This document shows positions 39,514 to 47,807 of a DNA stretch of 48,655 bases, in pieces. Source of the DNA: Mycobacterium sp. 852002-10029_SCH5224772 (GTDB lineage Bacteria > Actinomycetota > Actinomycetes > Mycobacteriales > Mycobacteriaceae); the NCBI RefSeq assembly GCF_001667315.1, contig NZ_LZHT01000123.1, positions 1-48,655 of the forward strand, in the 5' to 3' direction. The stretch's first letter is position 1; every line of letters begins with the position of its first letter. The notes beneath the pieces were generated by a model that searched no databases, was not told where the DNA came from, and was given only the letters and a program-made list of their open reading frames with translations. A program made the translations under genes and the position numbers.

Positions 39514-41298
39514 GTGCTGCGCAGCCACGCCGCCGGTTCGCTGAGAAGTAGCGACGCCGGGCAGCAGGTGACGCTCGCGGGCTGGGTGGCCCGCCGCCGC
39601 GACCACGGTGGCGTCATCTTCATCGACCTGCGCGACGCCTCCGGAATCGCCCAGGTGGTGTTCCGCGCCGAAGACGTGCTGGCCCAGGCGCACCGGCTGC
39701 GCGCCGAGTTCTGTGTCGCGGTCTCCGGTGTGGTCGAGATCCGCCCGGAGGGCAACGCCAACCCCGAGATCGCCACCGGCGAGATCGAGGTCAACGCCAC
39801 GTCGCTGACCGTGCTCGGCGAGAGCGCGCCGCTGCCCTTCCAGCTCGACGAGCCCGCCGGCGAGGAACTGCGGCTCAAATACCGTTACCTGGATCTGCGG
39901 CGCGACGGCCCGGCGGACGCACTTCGCTTGCGCTCCAAGGTGAATGCCGCCGCGCGGGCCGTCCTCGCGCAGCACGACTTCGTCGAGATCGAAACGCCGA
40001 CGATCACCCGCTCGACCCCGGAAGGGGCGCGCGACTTCCTGGTGCCGGCCCGGCTGCACCCCGGCTCGTTCTACGCCCTGCCGCAGAGCCCGCAGCTGTT
40101 CAAGCAGCTGCTGATGGTGGCCGGGATGGAGCGTTACTACCAGATCGCCCGCTGTTACCGCGACGAGGATTTCCGCGCCGACCGCCAGCCGGAGTTCACT
40201 CAGCTCGACATGGAGATGAGCTTCGTGGACGCCGAGGACATCCTCGCCATCTCCGAGGAGATCCTCTCGGCGCTGTGGGCGCTCATCGGGTATGAGCTTC
40301 CGACGCCCATCCCGCGGATCAGCTACGCCGAGGCGATGCGACGGTTCGGCTCCGACAAGCCCGACATGCGTTTCGGGCTCGAGCTCGTCGACTGCACAGA
40401 GTTCTTCAAAGACACCACATTTCGCGTCTTCCAGGCACCGTACGTCGGCGCGGTGGTGATGCCCGGCGGCGCATCGCAGCCGCGCCGCACGCTGGACGGC
40501 TGGCAGGAGTGGGCCAAGCAGCGCGGCCACCGCGGGCTGGCCTACGTGCTGATCGCGGACGACGGCACGCTGGGAGGCCCGGTCGCCAAGAACCTGTCCG
40601 ACGCCGAACGCGACGGCCTCGCCGGGCACGTTGGCGCCAAGCCGGGGGATTGCGTCTTCTTTTCCGCGGGCCCGCCGAAGCCGTCGCGGGCGCTGCTGGG
40701 GGCGGCGCGCGGTGAGATCGCCCACCGGCTGGGCATGATCGATCCCGACGCCTGGGCGTTCGTCTGGGTCGTGGACCCGCCCCTGTTCGAGCCCGCAGAT
40801 GACGCGACCGCCGCCGGTGACGTGGCCGTCGGCTCGGGGGCGTGGACCGCGGTGCATCACGCGTTCACCTCGCCCAAGGCCGGCCACGAGGACGCCCTGG
40901 GGACACCCGACACCGATCTCGGCAACGTCCTCGCCGACGCCTACGACATCGTCTGCAACGGCAACGAGATCGGCGGCGGCTCGATTCGTATCCACCGCCG
41001 CGACATCCAGGAGCGGGTGTTCGCGGTGATGGGCCTGGACCGCGCCGAGGCCGAAGAAAAGTTCGGATTCCTGTTGGAGGCGTTCACCTTTGGCGCGCCC
41101 CCACACGGCGGGATCGCGTTCGGCTGGGACCGCATCAACGCCCTGTTGTCCGGGGTCGACTCGATCCGCGAGGTGATCGCGTTCCCGAAGACCGGCGGCG
41201 GCGTCGACCCGCTCACCGATGCGCCGGCGCCGATCACCGCCCAGCAGCGCAAGGAGTCCGGAATAGACGCCAAGCCGGACAAGGTTGACCGGGTATGA
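39514..41298 (+). CDS. aspS: Aspartyl-tRNA synthetase (probably Asp/Asn non-discriminating)
   Basis: This class II synthetase of 594 aa has an N-terminal OB anticodon-binding domain (GWVARRRDHGGVIFIDLRD), motif 2 RDEDFRADRQPEFTQLD, a large bacterial GAD insertion and motif 3 GIAFGWDR. Mycobacterial AspRS is known to mischarge tRNA-Asn for the GatCAB pathway, so the same is expected. The GTG at 39514 is chosen because AAGGGGAG lies seven bases before it and it matches the M. tuberculosis N-terminus; GTG at 39496 lacks a ribosome site. Its stop overlaps the next ATG (ATGA). Confidence 0.95.
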   Translation: MLRSHAAGSLRSSDAGQQVTLAGWVARRRDHGGVIFIDLRDASGIAQVVFRAEDVLAQAHRLRAEFCVAVSGVVEIRPEGNANPEIATGEIEVNATSLTVLGESAPLPFQLDEPAGEELRLKYRYLDLRRDGPADALRLRSKVNAAARAVLAQHDFVEIETPTITRSTPEGARDFLVPARLHPGSFYALPQSPQLFKQLLMVAGMERYYQIARCYRDEDFRADRQPEFTQLDMEMSFVDAEDILAISEEILSALWALIGYELPTPIPRISYAEAMRRFGSDKPDMRFGLELVDCTEFFKDTTFRVFQAPYVGAVVMPGGASQPRRTLDGWQEWAKQRGHRGLAYVLIADDGTLGGPVAKNLSDAERDGLAGHVGAKPGDCVFFSAGPPKPSRALLGAARGEIAHRLGMIDPDAWAFVWVVDPPLFEPADDATAAGDVAVGSGAWTAVHHAFTSPKAGHEDALGTPDTDLGNVLADAYDIVCNGNEIGGGSIRIHRRDIQERVFAVMGLDRAEAEEKFGFLLEAFTFGAPPHGGIAFGWDRINALLSGVDSIREVIAFPKTGGGVDPLTDAPAPITAQQRKESGIDAKPDKVDRV

Positions 41299-41738
41299 CC
41301 GAAACCCCGGACACCGAGACGATCAACGCGTTCAACAAGGCCATCACCGACGAATTCCGTGCCCACGGCGGCAAGGTCGGCGGCCAGTTCGAGGGCGCCA
41401 ACCTGCTGCTGCTGCACACGACCGGAGCCAAGTCCGGTCAGCCCCGGGTGTCTCCGCTGGCCTACTTCCGCATCGACGGCAAGCTCGTCATCATCGGCTC
41501 CTTTGCCGGAGCCCCCGTCAGCCCGGCCTGGGTGCACAACCTGCGGGCCAACCCGAAGGCCCGCGTCGAGGTCCGTGCCGAACCGGGGATAGCGGCGTTC
41601 GACGTGACGGCGCGCGAGCTGCCGACCGACGAGCGCGACGACCTCTTCGACAAGGTCACCGCCGCGGCGCCCGGCTTCGCCGAGTACCAGGCCAAGACCA
41701 GCAGGCGGATTCCGCTGTTCGAGCTCATCCGGACCTAG
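41295..41738 (+). CDS. Deazaflavin (F420)-dependent nitroreductase family protein
   Basis: This 147-aa split-barrel protein matches the DDN/F420H2-dependent family: LLLLHTTGAKSGQPRVSPLAY (33-53) and SFAGAPVSPAWVHNLRANPK are the hallmark segments. It should bind F420 and reduce quinones or similar acceptors at the membrane. The ATG overlaps the aspS stop by 4 bp, so it is translationally coupled to aspS. This gene is not in that spot in M. tuberculosis as I recall. Confidence 0.92.
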   Translation: MTETPDTETINAFNKAITDEFRAHGGKVGGQFEGANLLLLHTTGAKSGQPRVSPLAYFRIDGKLVIIGSFAGAPVSPAWVHNLRANPKARVEVRAEPGIAAFDVTARELPTDERDDLFDKVTAAAPGFAEYQAKTSRRIPLFELIRT

Positions 41739-41771
41739 CAACGGGTCATCGAGCTTCGACACGCATGAATG

Positions 41772-42200
41772 TCACCGCGACTCGGCCAGGAATTCCTGCA
41801 CCAGTTTCCGCGGCGCCTGCGTCAGCCAGGCCTCGGTGATGAGCTCCTGGAGGTCGCGCACCGAGATCTCGGCCAGGTTGACCAACACCACGGGATAGCC
41901 GTCGAAATGCGGGGTGGTGAAGTACGTTTGCGGCTCGTCGTCGATCAGCGCGAACTTGACGCCCTCGTCGGACACCCGAACACCGAGGATGTCGCCCCGC
42001 GGGGGTTCCGGGCCGGCCTGCGCCAGGGCCTCGCGTTCCGAGGGCCGCAGCGGCCGCTCCCAGGCCAGCAGCTTCTTGCCGACCCGCCAGTCGTGCGGTG
42101 ACGGCTCGGAGGTGAGGGCCAGCTCGCCGACGATGCGGGCGACCTCGTCCCACGTGGCCACCACTCGATTGTGCTCCCGTTTCTTCGCCGTTGCCGTCAT
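41772..42200 (-). CDS. MmcQ/YjbR family protein
   Basis: This 142-aa protein matches the MmcQ/YjbR double-wing DNA-binding-like family: TWDEVARIVGELALTSE, WRVGKKLLAWERPL, FTTPHFDGYPVVLVNL, LITEAWLTQAPRKL. Function unknown. The ATG at 42200 is the most family-like start; ribosome site weak. It is convergent with the F420-type gene (33 bp between stops) and divergent from the transglutaminase. It corresponds to Rv2570. Confidence 0.87.
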   Translation of the reverse strand: MTATAKKREHNRVVATWDEVARIVGELALTSEPSPHDWRVGKKLLAWERPLRPSEREALAQAGPEPPRGDILGVRVSDEGVKFALIDDEPQTYFTTPHFDGYPVVLVNLAEISVRDLQELITEAWLTQAPRKLVQEFLAESR

Positions 42201-42270
42201 ATCGGCGAACGGCCGACGACCGGGCAGCGGTGGGGCGCGCAACGGCCCCGTGTGTGATGTGATCAGCCTT

Positions 42271-43212
42271 GTGTCTGAAGCTGACGCCGGGCTCGCCCGC
42301 CGGTATCGAGTCACCCATCGCACCGAGTACCGCTACTCCGACGTCGTGACCAGTTCATACGGTCGCGGCTTCCTGACCCCGCGTGACTCGCTGCGGCAGC
42401 GCCGCGTCGCGCACCAGCTGACCATCGAGCCGGCCCCCGCCGACAGCTCCACCAGCACGGACACCTACGGGAACATCAGCTCCTACTTCCATGTGACCGA
42501 GCCGCACAGCGCCCTGAGGGTGGTCAGCGATTCCGTCGTCGACGTCTATCCGCCGGCGCCGGGCCTCTACGGCGGCGGGGCGGCGCTCCAGCCGTGGGAG
42601 GACGCCCGGCCGGCCGGGCGCAGCGGAGCGCTGGCGGCCGAGTTCACCCTGGACCTGAACCCGCCGGAAATCACCGACGAGGTCCGCGAGTACGCGGCGC
42701 CCAGCTTCACTCCCGGGCGCCCGCTGATCGAGGTGCTGCGCGATCTGGGGTCGCGGATTTTCACCGACTTCACCTACCGGTCGGGGTCGACGACGATTTC
42801 CACCGGGGTCAAGGAGGTTCTGGCGGCGCGGGAGGGGGTATGTCAAGACTTTGCCAGGCTGGCGATCGCCTGCCTGCGCGCCAACGGTTTGGCGGCCAGC
42901 TACGTGTCGGGCTACCTGGCCACCGACCCGCCGCCCGGAAAGGATCGGATGATCGGCATCGACGCCACGCACGCCTGGGCCGCGGTGTGGACTCCGCAGG
43001 ATCCCGGCCGATTCGAGTGGCTGGGGCTCGATCCCACCAACGACCAGATGGTCGACGAGCGCTACATCGTGGTGGGACGCGGCCGCGATTACGCGGACGT
43101 CCCGCCGCTGCGCGGCATCATCTACACCGACTCGCAGCACAGCGTGATCGACGTCGCCGTCGACGTGGTGCCCTACGCAGAACCCGTTGAAGGCGACTTC
43201 TCGCATGCGTGA
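42271..43212 (+). CDS. Transglutaminase-like protease/ligase family protein
   Basis: This 313-aa protein has an N-terminal bacterial transglutaminase-like domain (YRVTHRTEYRYSDVV) and a C-terminal papain-fold core with the triad Cys191 (GVCQDFARL), His234 (DATHAWAAVW) and Asp254 (LGLDPTND). It should act on peptide or isopeptide bonds. The GTG at 42271 gives the orthologue (Rv2569c) length; no ribosome site is seen, so translation may be leaderless. It overlaps the downstream metallopeptidase by 8 bp. Homologues are linked to ATP-grasp/alpha-E proteins, as here. Confidence 0.93.
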   Translation: MSEADAGLARRYRVTHRTEYRYSDVVTSSYGRGFLTPRDSLRQRRVAHQLTIEPAPADSSTSTDTYGNISSYFHVTEPHSALRVVSDSVVDVYPPAPGLYGGGAALQPWEDARPAGRSGALAAEFTLDLNPPEITDEVREYAAPSFTPGRPLIEVLRDLGSRIFTDFTYRSGSTTISTGVKEVLAAREGVCQDFARLAIACLRANGLAASYVSGYLATDPPPGKDRMIGIDATHAWAAVWTPQDPGRFEWLGLDPTNDQMVDERYIVVGRGRDYADVPPLRGIIYTDSQHSVIDVAVDVVPYAEPVEGDFSHA

Positions 43213-44260
43213 CTTCACCTGCCCCAAGTGCGGCCAGCGCCTGACGTTCGAGAACTCGACCTGCCTGAATTGCGGCAGCGCCCTGGGGTTTTCGCTCGAG
43301 CAGATGGCCCTGCTGGTGATCTCCGGCGACGAGGCGACCGAGCACGCCGGCTTCGTGCCCGCCCGCGAGTATCAGCTGTGCGCCAATCTGCAGCTGGCCG
43401 AATGTAATTGGCTGGTGCCGGTCAACACCCCCCGGTTGCTGTGCACGTCGTGTGCGCTGACCGCCGAACGGCCCAACGACGCCGACGCCGTCGGGCTAGC
43501 CGAGTTCGCCCGGGCCGAGGCGGCCAAACGACGCCTGATCGTCGAACTGCACGAGCTGAAGCTGCCGATCGTCGGCCGCGACAAGGATCCCGATTACGGG
43601 CTGGCCTTCCGGCTCCTGTCCAGCGCGCACGAGAACGTGATGACCGGGCACGAGAACGGGATCATCACAATCGATTTGGCCGAGGGCGACGACTTACACC
43701 GCGAGCAGCTGCGCATCGAGATGGACGAGCCGTACCGGACCCTGCTGGGGCACTTCCGCCACGAGATCGGGCATTACTACTTCTACCGGCTGATCGCTCC
43801 GTCCCGCGACCGCGTGGAGCGGTTCAACGAACTGTTCGGCGACCCCGACGCCGACTACCAAGAGGCGCTCGACCGCCACTACAGCGAGGGCGCTCCCGAG
43901 GGATGGCGGGGCGACTTCGTGTCGTCCTACGCCACCATGCATGCGAGCGAGGATTGGGCCGAGACGTTCGCCCACTACCTGCACATCCGGGACGCGCTGG
44001 ACACCTCGGCGTGGTGCGGGCTGGCGGCGGCGTCGGCCACCTTCGACCGGCCGGCCCTGGGCCCCAGCGCCTTTCAGACGATCATCGACATGTGGCTGCC
44101 GTTGTCGTGGTCGCTGAACATGGTGAACCGGTCGATGGGACACGACGACCTGTACCCGTTCGTGCTGCCGGCCACGGTGCTGAAGAAAATGAAGTTCATC
44201 CACACCGTCGTCGACGAGGCGACGTCGGAGTCCCGGGGCCCCGCGTCTGTGGCGGGTTAG
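43205..44260 (+). CDS. Zinc-ribbon metallopeptidase (Mx-type, Rv2568c)
   Basis: This 351-aa protein has a four-cysteine zinc ribbon at the N-terminus (CPKCG 6-10, CLNCG 20-24) and a further Cys-pair (CTSC 80-83), then a zincin motif HEIGHYY (His186, Glu187, His190) in a putative zinc-binding metallopeptidase domain. The reaction is unknown; it likely cuts a peptide made or modified by the neighbouring transglutaminase and ATP-grasp enzymes (inference). The ATG overlaps the transglutaminase stop (ATGCGTGA), so the genes are coupled. Confidence 0.92.
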   Translation: MRDFTCPKCGQRLTFENSTCLNCGSALGFSLEQMALLVISGDEATEHAGFVPAREYQLCANLQLAECNWLVPVNTPRLLCTSCALTAERPNDADAVGLAEFARAEAAKRRLIVELHELKLPIVGRDKDPDYGLAFRLLSSAHENVMTGHENGIITIDLAEGDDLHREQLRIEMDEPYRTLLGHFRHEIGHYYFYRLIAPSRDRVERFNELFGDPDADYQEALDRHYSEGAPEGWRGDFVSSYATMHASEDWAETFAHYLHIRDALDTSAWCGLAAASATFDRPALGPSAFQTIIDMWLPLSWSLNMVNRSMGHDDLYPFVLPATVLKKMKFIHTVVDEATSESRGPASVAG

Positions 44261-44262
44261 CG

Positions 44263-44943
44263 ATGTGCTTCTCGATAACGGCGGATCTGGTGGTGGGCAC
44301 CGCCCTCGTGCCGGTCGCCGTGGCGACCCTGCGCGAGGTGAAGCACTGGCGCGAAGTGCCATTTGCCTTGTTGCCGACGGTGTTCGCGGCCCACCAGTTC
44401 ATCGAGGCGGCCGTGTGGCCCAACAACGTTGTCTCGCCCGGGATGGCCCACCTGGCGATGCTTGCCTATGTCTTCATCGCACTGCCGCTGCTTCCCACAC
44501 TGGTCCCGTGGGCGATCTTGATGCTGGAACCGCGGGGCGCCCGGCTACGAGTGGCGCCGTTCGCGGTGCTCGGAACCGTAGTGTCCGCGTATCTGGCCGT
44601 CGTCGTGCTCACCGAACCAGTCGCGGTGACGAGAGGCCCCCATGCGCTGCAATACCAGACCGGTGTCCAGGGCGGCTATGTGTGGGCGGTGCTCTACGTC
44701 ATCGCTGTCATCGGGCCGGCATTGATGTCGGGCTATCGCTCCATCGTGGTGTTCGGGATCGCGAACCTGGTGGGGCTGGCCGTGGTCGCGGTCCTCTACA
44801 CGCAGGCGTTCGCGTCGCTATGGTGCATCTACGCCGCCACGCTGTCGATCCTGGCGCTGGTGCACATGGTGCGGCGTCGGCGACTGCGCGACCCACATCG
44901 CTACCACGGCCTCGCCGAGGATCGGGCGACATCGAACGCGTGA
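44263..44943 (+). CDS. DUF6629 multi-pass membrane protein
   Basis: This 226-aa protein opens with MCFSITADLVVG, followed by LPTVFAAHQFIEAAVW, the hallmark of DUF6629. It has about seven hydrophobic helices and a short hydrophilic C-terminus. It begins 2 bp after the metallopeptidase stop, so it is third in the transglutaminase operon. Function unknown; it could anchor or transport a product of its neighbours (inference). Confidence 0.85.
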   Translation: MCFSITADLVVGTALVPVAVATLREVKHWREVPFALLPTVFAAHQFIEAAVWPNNVVSPGMAHLAMLAYVFIALPLLPTLVPWAILMLEPRGARLRVAPFAVLGTVVSAYLAVVVLTEPVAVTRGPHALQYQTGVQGGYVWAVLYVIAVIGPALMSGYRSIVVFGIANLVGLAVVAVLYTQAFASLWCIYAATLSILALVHMVRRRRLRDPHRYHGLAEDRATSNA

Positions 44944-44956
44944 CAGTCGCGGGCCG

Positions 44957-45088
44957 CATCGTCGTACGGCTAGGCGGAATTGCCGCACTCCTCCGCACCC
45001 CGCTTCGCGGGCTGCATCGTCGTACGGCTAGGTGGGATTGCCGCACTCCTCCGCACCCCGCTTCGCGGGCTGCATCGTCGTACGGCTA
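44957..45088 (-). repeat. MIRU-like tandem repeat, 58-bp units
   Basis: About 2.3 copies of a 58-bp unit begin at 44957, 45015 and 45073. On the minus strand each includes ACGATGCAGCCCGCGAAGCG then GGGTGCGGAGGAGTGCGGCA and CCTAGCCGTACG. Adjacent copies are nearly identical (one or two differences). It fills the gap between the DUF6629 stop and the ATP-grasp stop and encroaches on that stop codon (45086). Confidence 0.88.
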
Positions 45089-47743
45089 GGCGGGCATCAC
45101 GCGGCGCACGTCGGGGCCCCACAGCGGTTGCATCCCACCGGGCAGGGCCAGCTGCGTGGTGGTGATGACCTCGGCCAGGTTGCGCAGCTCGGCGTGTACC
45201 GCACCGAGCAGGTTCGCCAGCTCGGCGCGCCGCCCGTCGCCGCTGACCCGTTCCAGCGCGGCGGGATGCGAGCGGCGCAGCAGGGTGCCGATCTCGTCCA
45301 CCAGCCGCTCCGGGCGCGAGGATCCCGACGAACCGGGCAGGTCCTTGAGGTTGGCGCGCAGCCGGTCCAATTGGTACAGCAGCGACCGCGGGTTCTGCGC
45401 GTCGAACAGCATCAGCTCGACCATGGCGGCCACGCTGATCTTGCCCGCCGTGCGGCGCCGGTAGATGACCGAGGACTCGCACGCCACCAGCGTCGACTCG
45501 ATGACGGTTTGTTCGGCGGCGGCGCCGCGCGCCACGGTCAGCGTCGCCCGCAGCAACGCGGTCAGCCACAAGCCGCGTTCGATCCGCTTGCCGATGTCCA
45601 TCATCGTCCAGCCCACGTCGCGCACCATCGACTCACTGGCCACCCCGGACAGGGTCAGCATCCCGGCCAGTGTCTGGGCCTGCGCCCGGCTCAGCGCGGC
45701 GTCGGCCTCGGCGAGCGAGTCCGGCGGTTCGCTGTCGAGTGCCAGTGCGCGCTCCACCGCGGCCAGCACCATCCAGGTGTCGTTGGACATCTGGTCGCGT
45801 ACCGCCCGGGCGGCCAGCGCCAGCCCTTCCACGGACTGCACCAGGGAGCCGGGCCGGTGCGGGTCGACGGTGAGCGACCACAGCGTCGAGGGTGCGACGG
45901 CGATCATTTCGGCCCCATCGCTGGCACCGTCGGAGTCGGCCGCGGTGTCGGTTCCGGTGATCAGGCCGAGCGCGGCCATCAGCACTGGCACACACTCGCT
46001 TTCCTCGCTGTGCTGGTGGTGCCGGTACACGTGGAACCTGTCCCGGGCGACGATGAGCAACCGCGCCATGCTCTCGGCGCGCTCGCCGTAGCGGCCGATC
46101 CAGAAGAGGTCGGACAGCACGCGTGGGGAACTGACGCCCCAGGTGCCCGCGGCCGTCTTCGCCGGCGGTTCCACGCTCGGGAGGCTGATCGCCTCGGCCC
46201 GCGCCCGCTCGGTGGGACGCACCCAAACATCTTTTGCCGCAACCGTTTTCAGCGTATAGGCGGCGTCCCCGGGCGCCAGCACGTAGCCGATGCCGCCGAT
46301 CATCGGCGCGTAGCCGCCCCGCTGGGCGACGGTGAACAGCCGAATCCCGACGCCCGCCGAGGACAACACACCGCCGTGGTCGGTCGGCGCGGACGAGAAC
46401 TGCGGCAGCTCCTGGCCGACCCACTGCCACGGCATCGCCTCGATCTGGTCCGCCAACTGCGACAGCTGCCGAGACGAAAGTGCCGGTCCAACGAGGGTTT
46501 TCTCGCCGACGGTCGACCTCACCAACAGCGACGACAGATTGGCCAGCAAGTGCGAACGCTCGGCGGCGATGCCCCCCCAGTACGTCGGCGCGCTGGGCAG
46601 CAGCAGGGTCTCCGACAACAGGTGCTCGGCCATCGCGGGCAGGAAACGCTGCAGCCCAGGGTTTTCCAGAATCCCGCTGCCCAACGTGTTGACGACGGTC
46701 ACCGTCCCGCGGTGTTGGGCCTCCACGAGGCCGACGACCCCGAGGCGGGAATCGGCGCGCAGATCCAGCGGGTCCGAATAGTCCGCGTCGACCCGGCGCA
46801 AAACCACGTCAACGCGCTTCAGGGTGCCCAGCGAGCGCATCCACAACATGCCGTCGCGCACCACCAGGTCCGCGCTCTCCACCATCGGAAAGCCCAGCAG
46901 GGTGGCCAGATAGGCCTGGTCGAAAGCGGTTTCGGAGTAGATACCCGGGGACAGGACCACCACCACCGGGTCCCGGGCGTCGTCGGGAGCCGCGTCGATC
47001 AGCGCCAACCGTAGAGCCTGGGCGAACGGGGTGGTCGGCCGCGGCGCGATCCTCTCGTAGAGGTCGGGAACCGCGTGCGCGACGACGCGCCGGTCGGCCA
47101 GCGCGTAGCCGCCGCCCGAGGGCGCCTGGGTCCGGTCGCCGTTGACGACAAAGGCGCCGTCCGGACGGCGGCTGACGTCGCAGGCGTGCATGAAAAGCTG
47201 GTGGCGCCCGGGGATCTCGATTCCGTTGGCGGCACGCACGTAACCGGGGTGGGCGAACAGCAGCTCGGGGGGAAGGACGCCATCGGTGAGCAGGCTGCGC
47301 GGCCCGTAAAGGTCGGCGAGCACGGCGTCGAGCACCCGGGACCGCTGCAGCAGCCCCGCCTCGAGCGCCTCCCAGTCGGCGGCAGACAGCACGATCGGCA
47401 GGGTGTCCAGCTGCCAAGGCCTCGGCTCCTGACCGCGGCCGCCGGGCACGACGTCGGTGTAGGTGATGCCGTCGTTGTCGATCAGGCCGTGCACCACCGA
47501 GCGCAGCCGGTCCAGCCCGGCGCGGCCGCGCTCCGCGATGGCGTCGGCCACCTCCGCCCACGCCGGGCGCACGTTGCCGTCGTGGTCGACGAATTCGTCG
47601 TAGCCGCTCGCAGGGCCGCGCCGCAGATCGAAGAGTGCTTCCTGCGCCCGGGCGGCGCGGTAGCCGGCCAGCAGCCGGTCGGCGTCGTACCCGGCACCCG
47701 CCGAGGCCGCGCCGGTGCCGAATGTCATGTCCGCAAACGCCAT
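45086..47743 (-). CDS. Circularly permuted ATP-grasp/alpha-E fusion protein
   Basis: This 885-aa protein combines a circularly permuted ATP-grasp type 2 domain (about 40-480; GGYALADRRVVAH, VNTLGSGILENPGLQRFLP, WVGQEL) and an alpha-E helical domain (about 537-880; DLFWIGRYGERAESMARLL, SNDTWMVLAAVERAL). The ATP-grasp part should form a peptide-like bond using ATP, substrate unknown. Elsewhere the two domains are often separate genes. The ATG at 47743 (MAFADMTFG) gives the length I recall for Rv2567; an ATG at 47728 is five residues shorter. It is convergent with the transglutaminase operon. Confidence 0.92.
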   Translation of the reverse strand: MAFADMTFGTGAASAGAGYDADRLLAGYRAARAQEALFDLRRGPASGYDEFVDHDGNVRPAWAEVADAIAERGRAGLDRLRSVVHGLIDNDGITYTDVVPGGRGQEPRPWQLDTLPIVLSAADWEALEAGLLQRSRVLDAVLADLYGPRSLLTDGVLPPELLFAHPGYVRAANGIEIPGRHQLFMHACDVSRRPDGAFVVNGDRTQAPSGGGYALADRRVVAHAVPDLYERIAPRPTTPFAQALRLALIDAAPDDARDPVVVVLSPGIYSETAFDQAYLATLLGFPMVESADLVVRDGMLWMRSLGTLKRVDVVLRRVDADYSDPLDLRADSRLGVVGLVEAQHRGTVTVVNTLGSGILENPGLQRFLPAMAEHLLSETLLLPSAPTYWGGIAAERSHLLANLSSLLVRSTVGEKTLVGPALSSRQLSQLADQIEAMPWQWVGQELPQFSSAPTDHGGVLSSAGVGIRLFTVAQRGGYAPMIGGIGYVLAPGDAAYTLKTVAAKDVWVRPTERARAEAISLPSVEPPAKTAAGTWGVSSPRVLSDLFWIGRYGERAESMARLLIVARDRFHVYRHHQHSEESECVPVLMAALGLITGTDTAADSDGASDGAEMIAVAPSTLWSLTVDPHRPGSLVQSVEGLALAARAVRDQMSNDTWMVLAAVERALALDSEPPDSLAEADAALSRAQAQTLAGMLTLSGVASESMVRDVGWTMMDIGKRIERGLWLTALLRATLTVARGAAAEQTVIESTLVACESSVIYRRRTAGKISVAAMVELMLFDAQNPRSLLYQLDRLRANLKDLPGSSGSSRPERLVDEIGTLLRRSHPAALERVSGDGRRAELANLLGAVHAELRNLAEVITTTQLALPGGMQPLWGPDVRRVMPA

Positions 47744-47807
47744 TACTGCTGCACGGTACGCACGCGGCGCGGGCCGCGGACGCCCGGCGCGCCGGATCCG
47801 CGCCGAG

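Noticed and set aside
38995..41106. 703-codon minus-strand open frame across aspS
   Set aside because: Antisense to aspS and partly out of frame with the PanE-like gene; no recognisable protein.
45032..47014. 660-codon plus-strand open frame opposite the ATP-grasp/alpha-E gene
   Set aside because: Starts within the tandem repeat and is Arg/Gln/His-rich, a shadow of the minus-strand gene.
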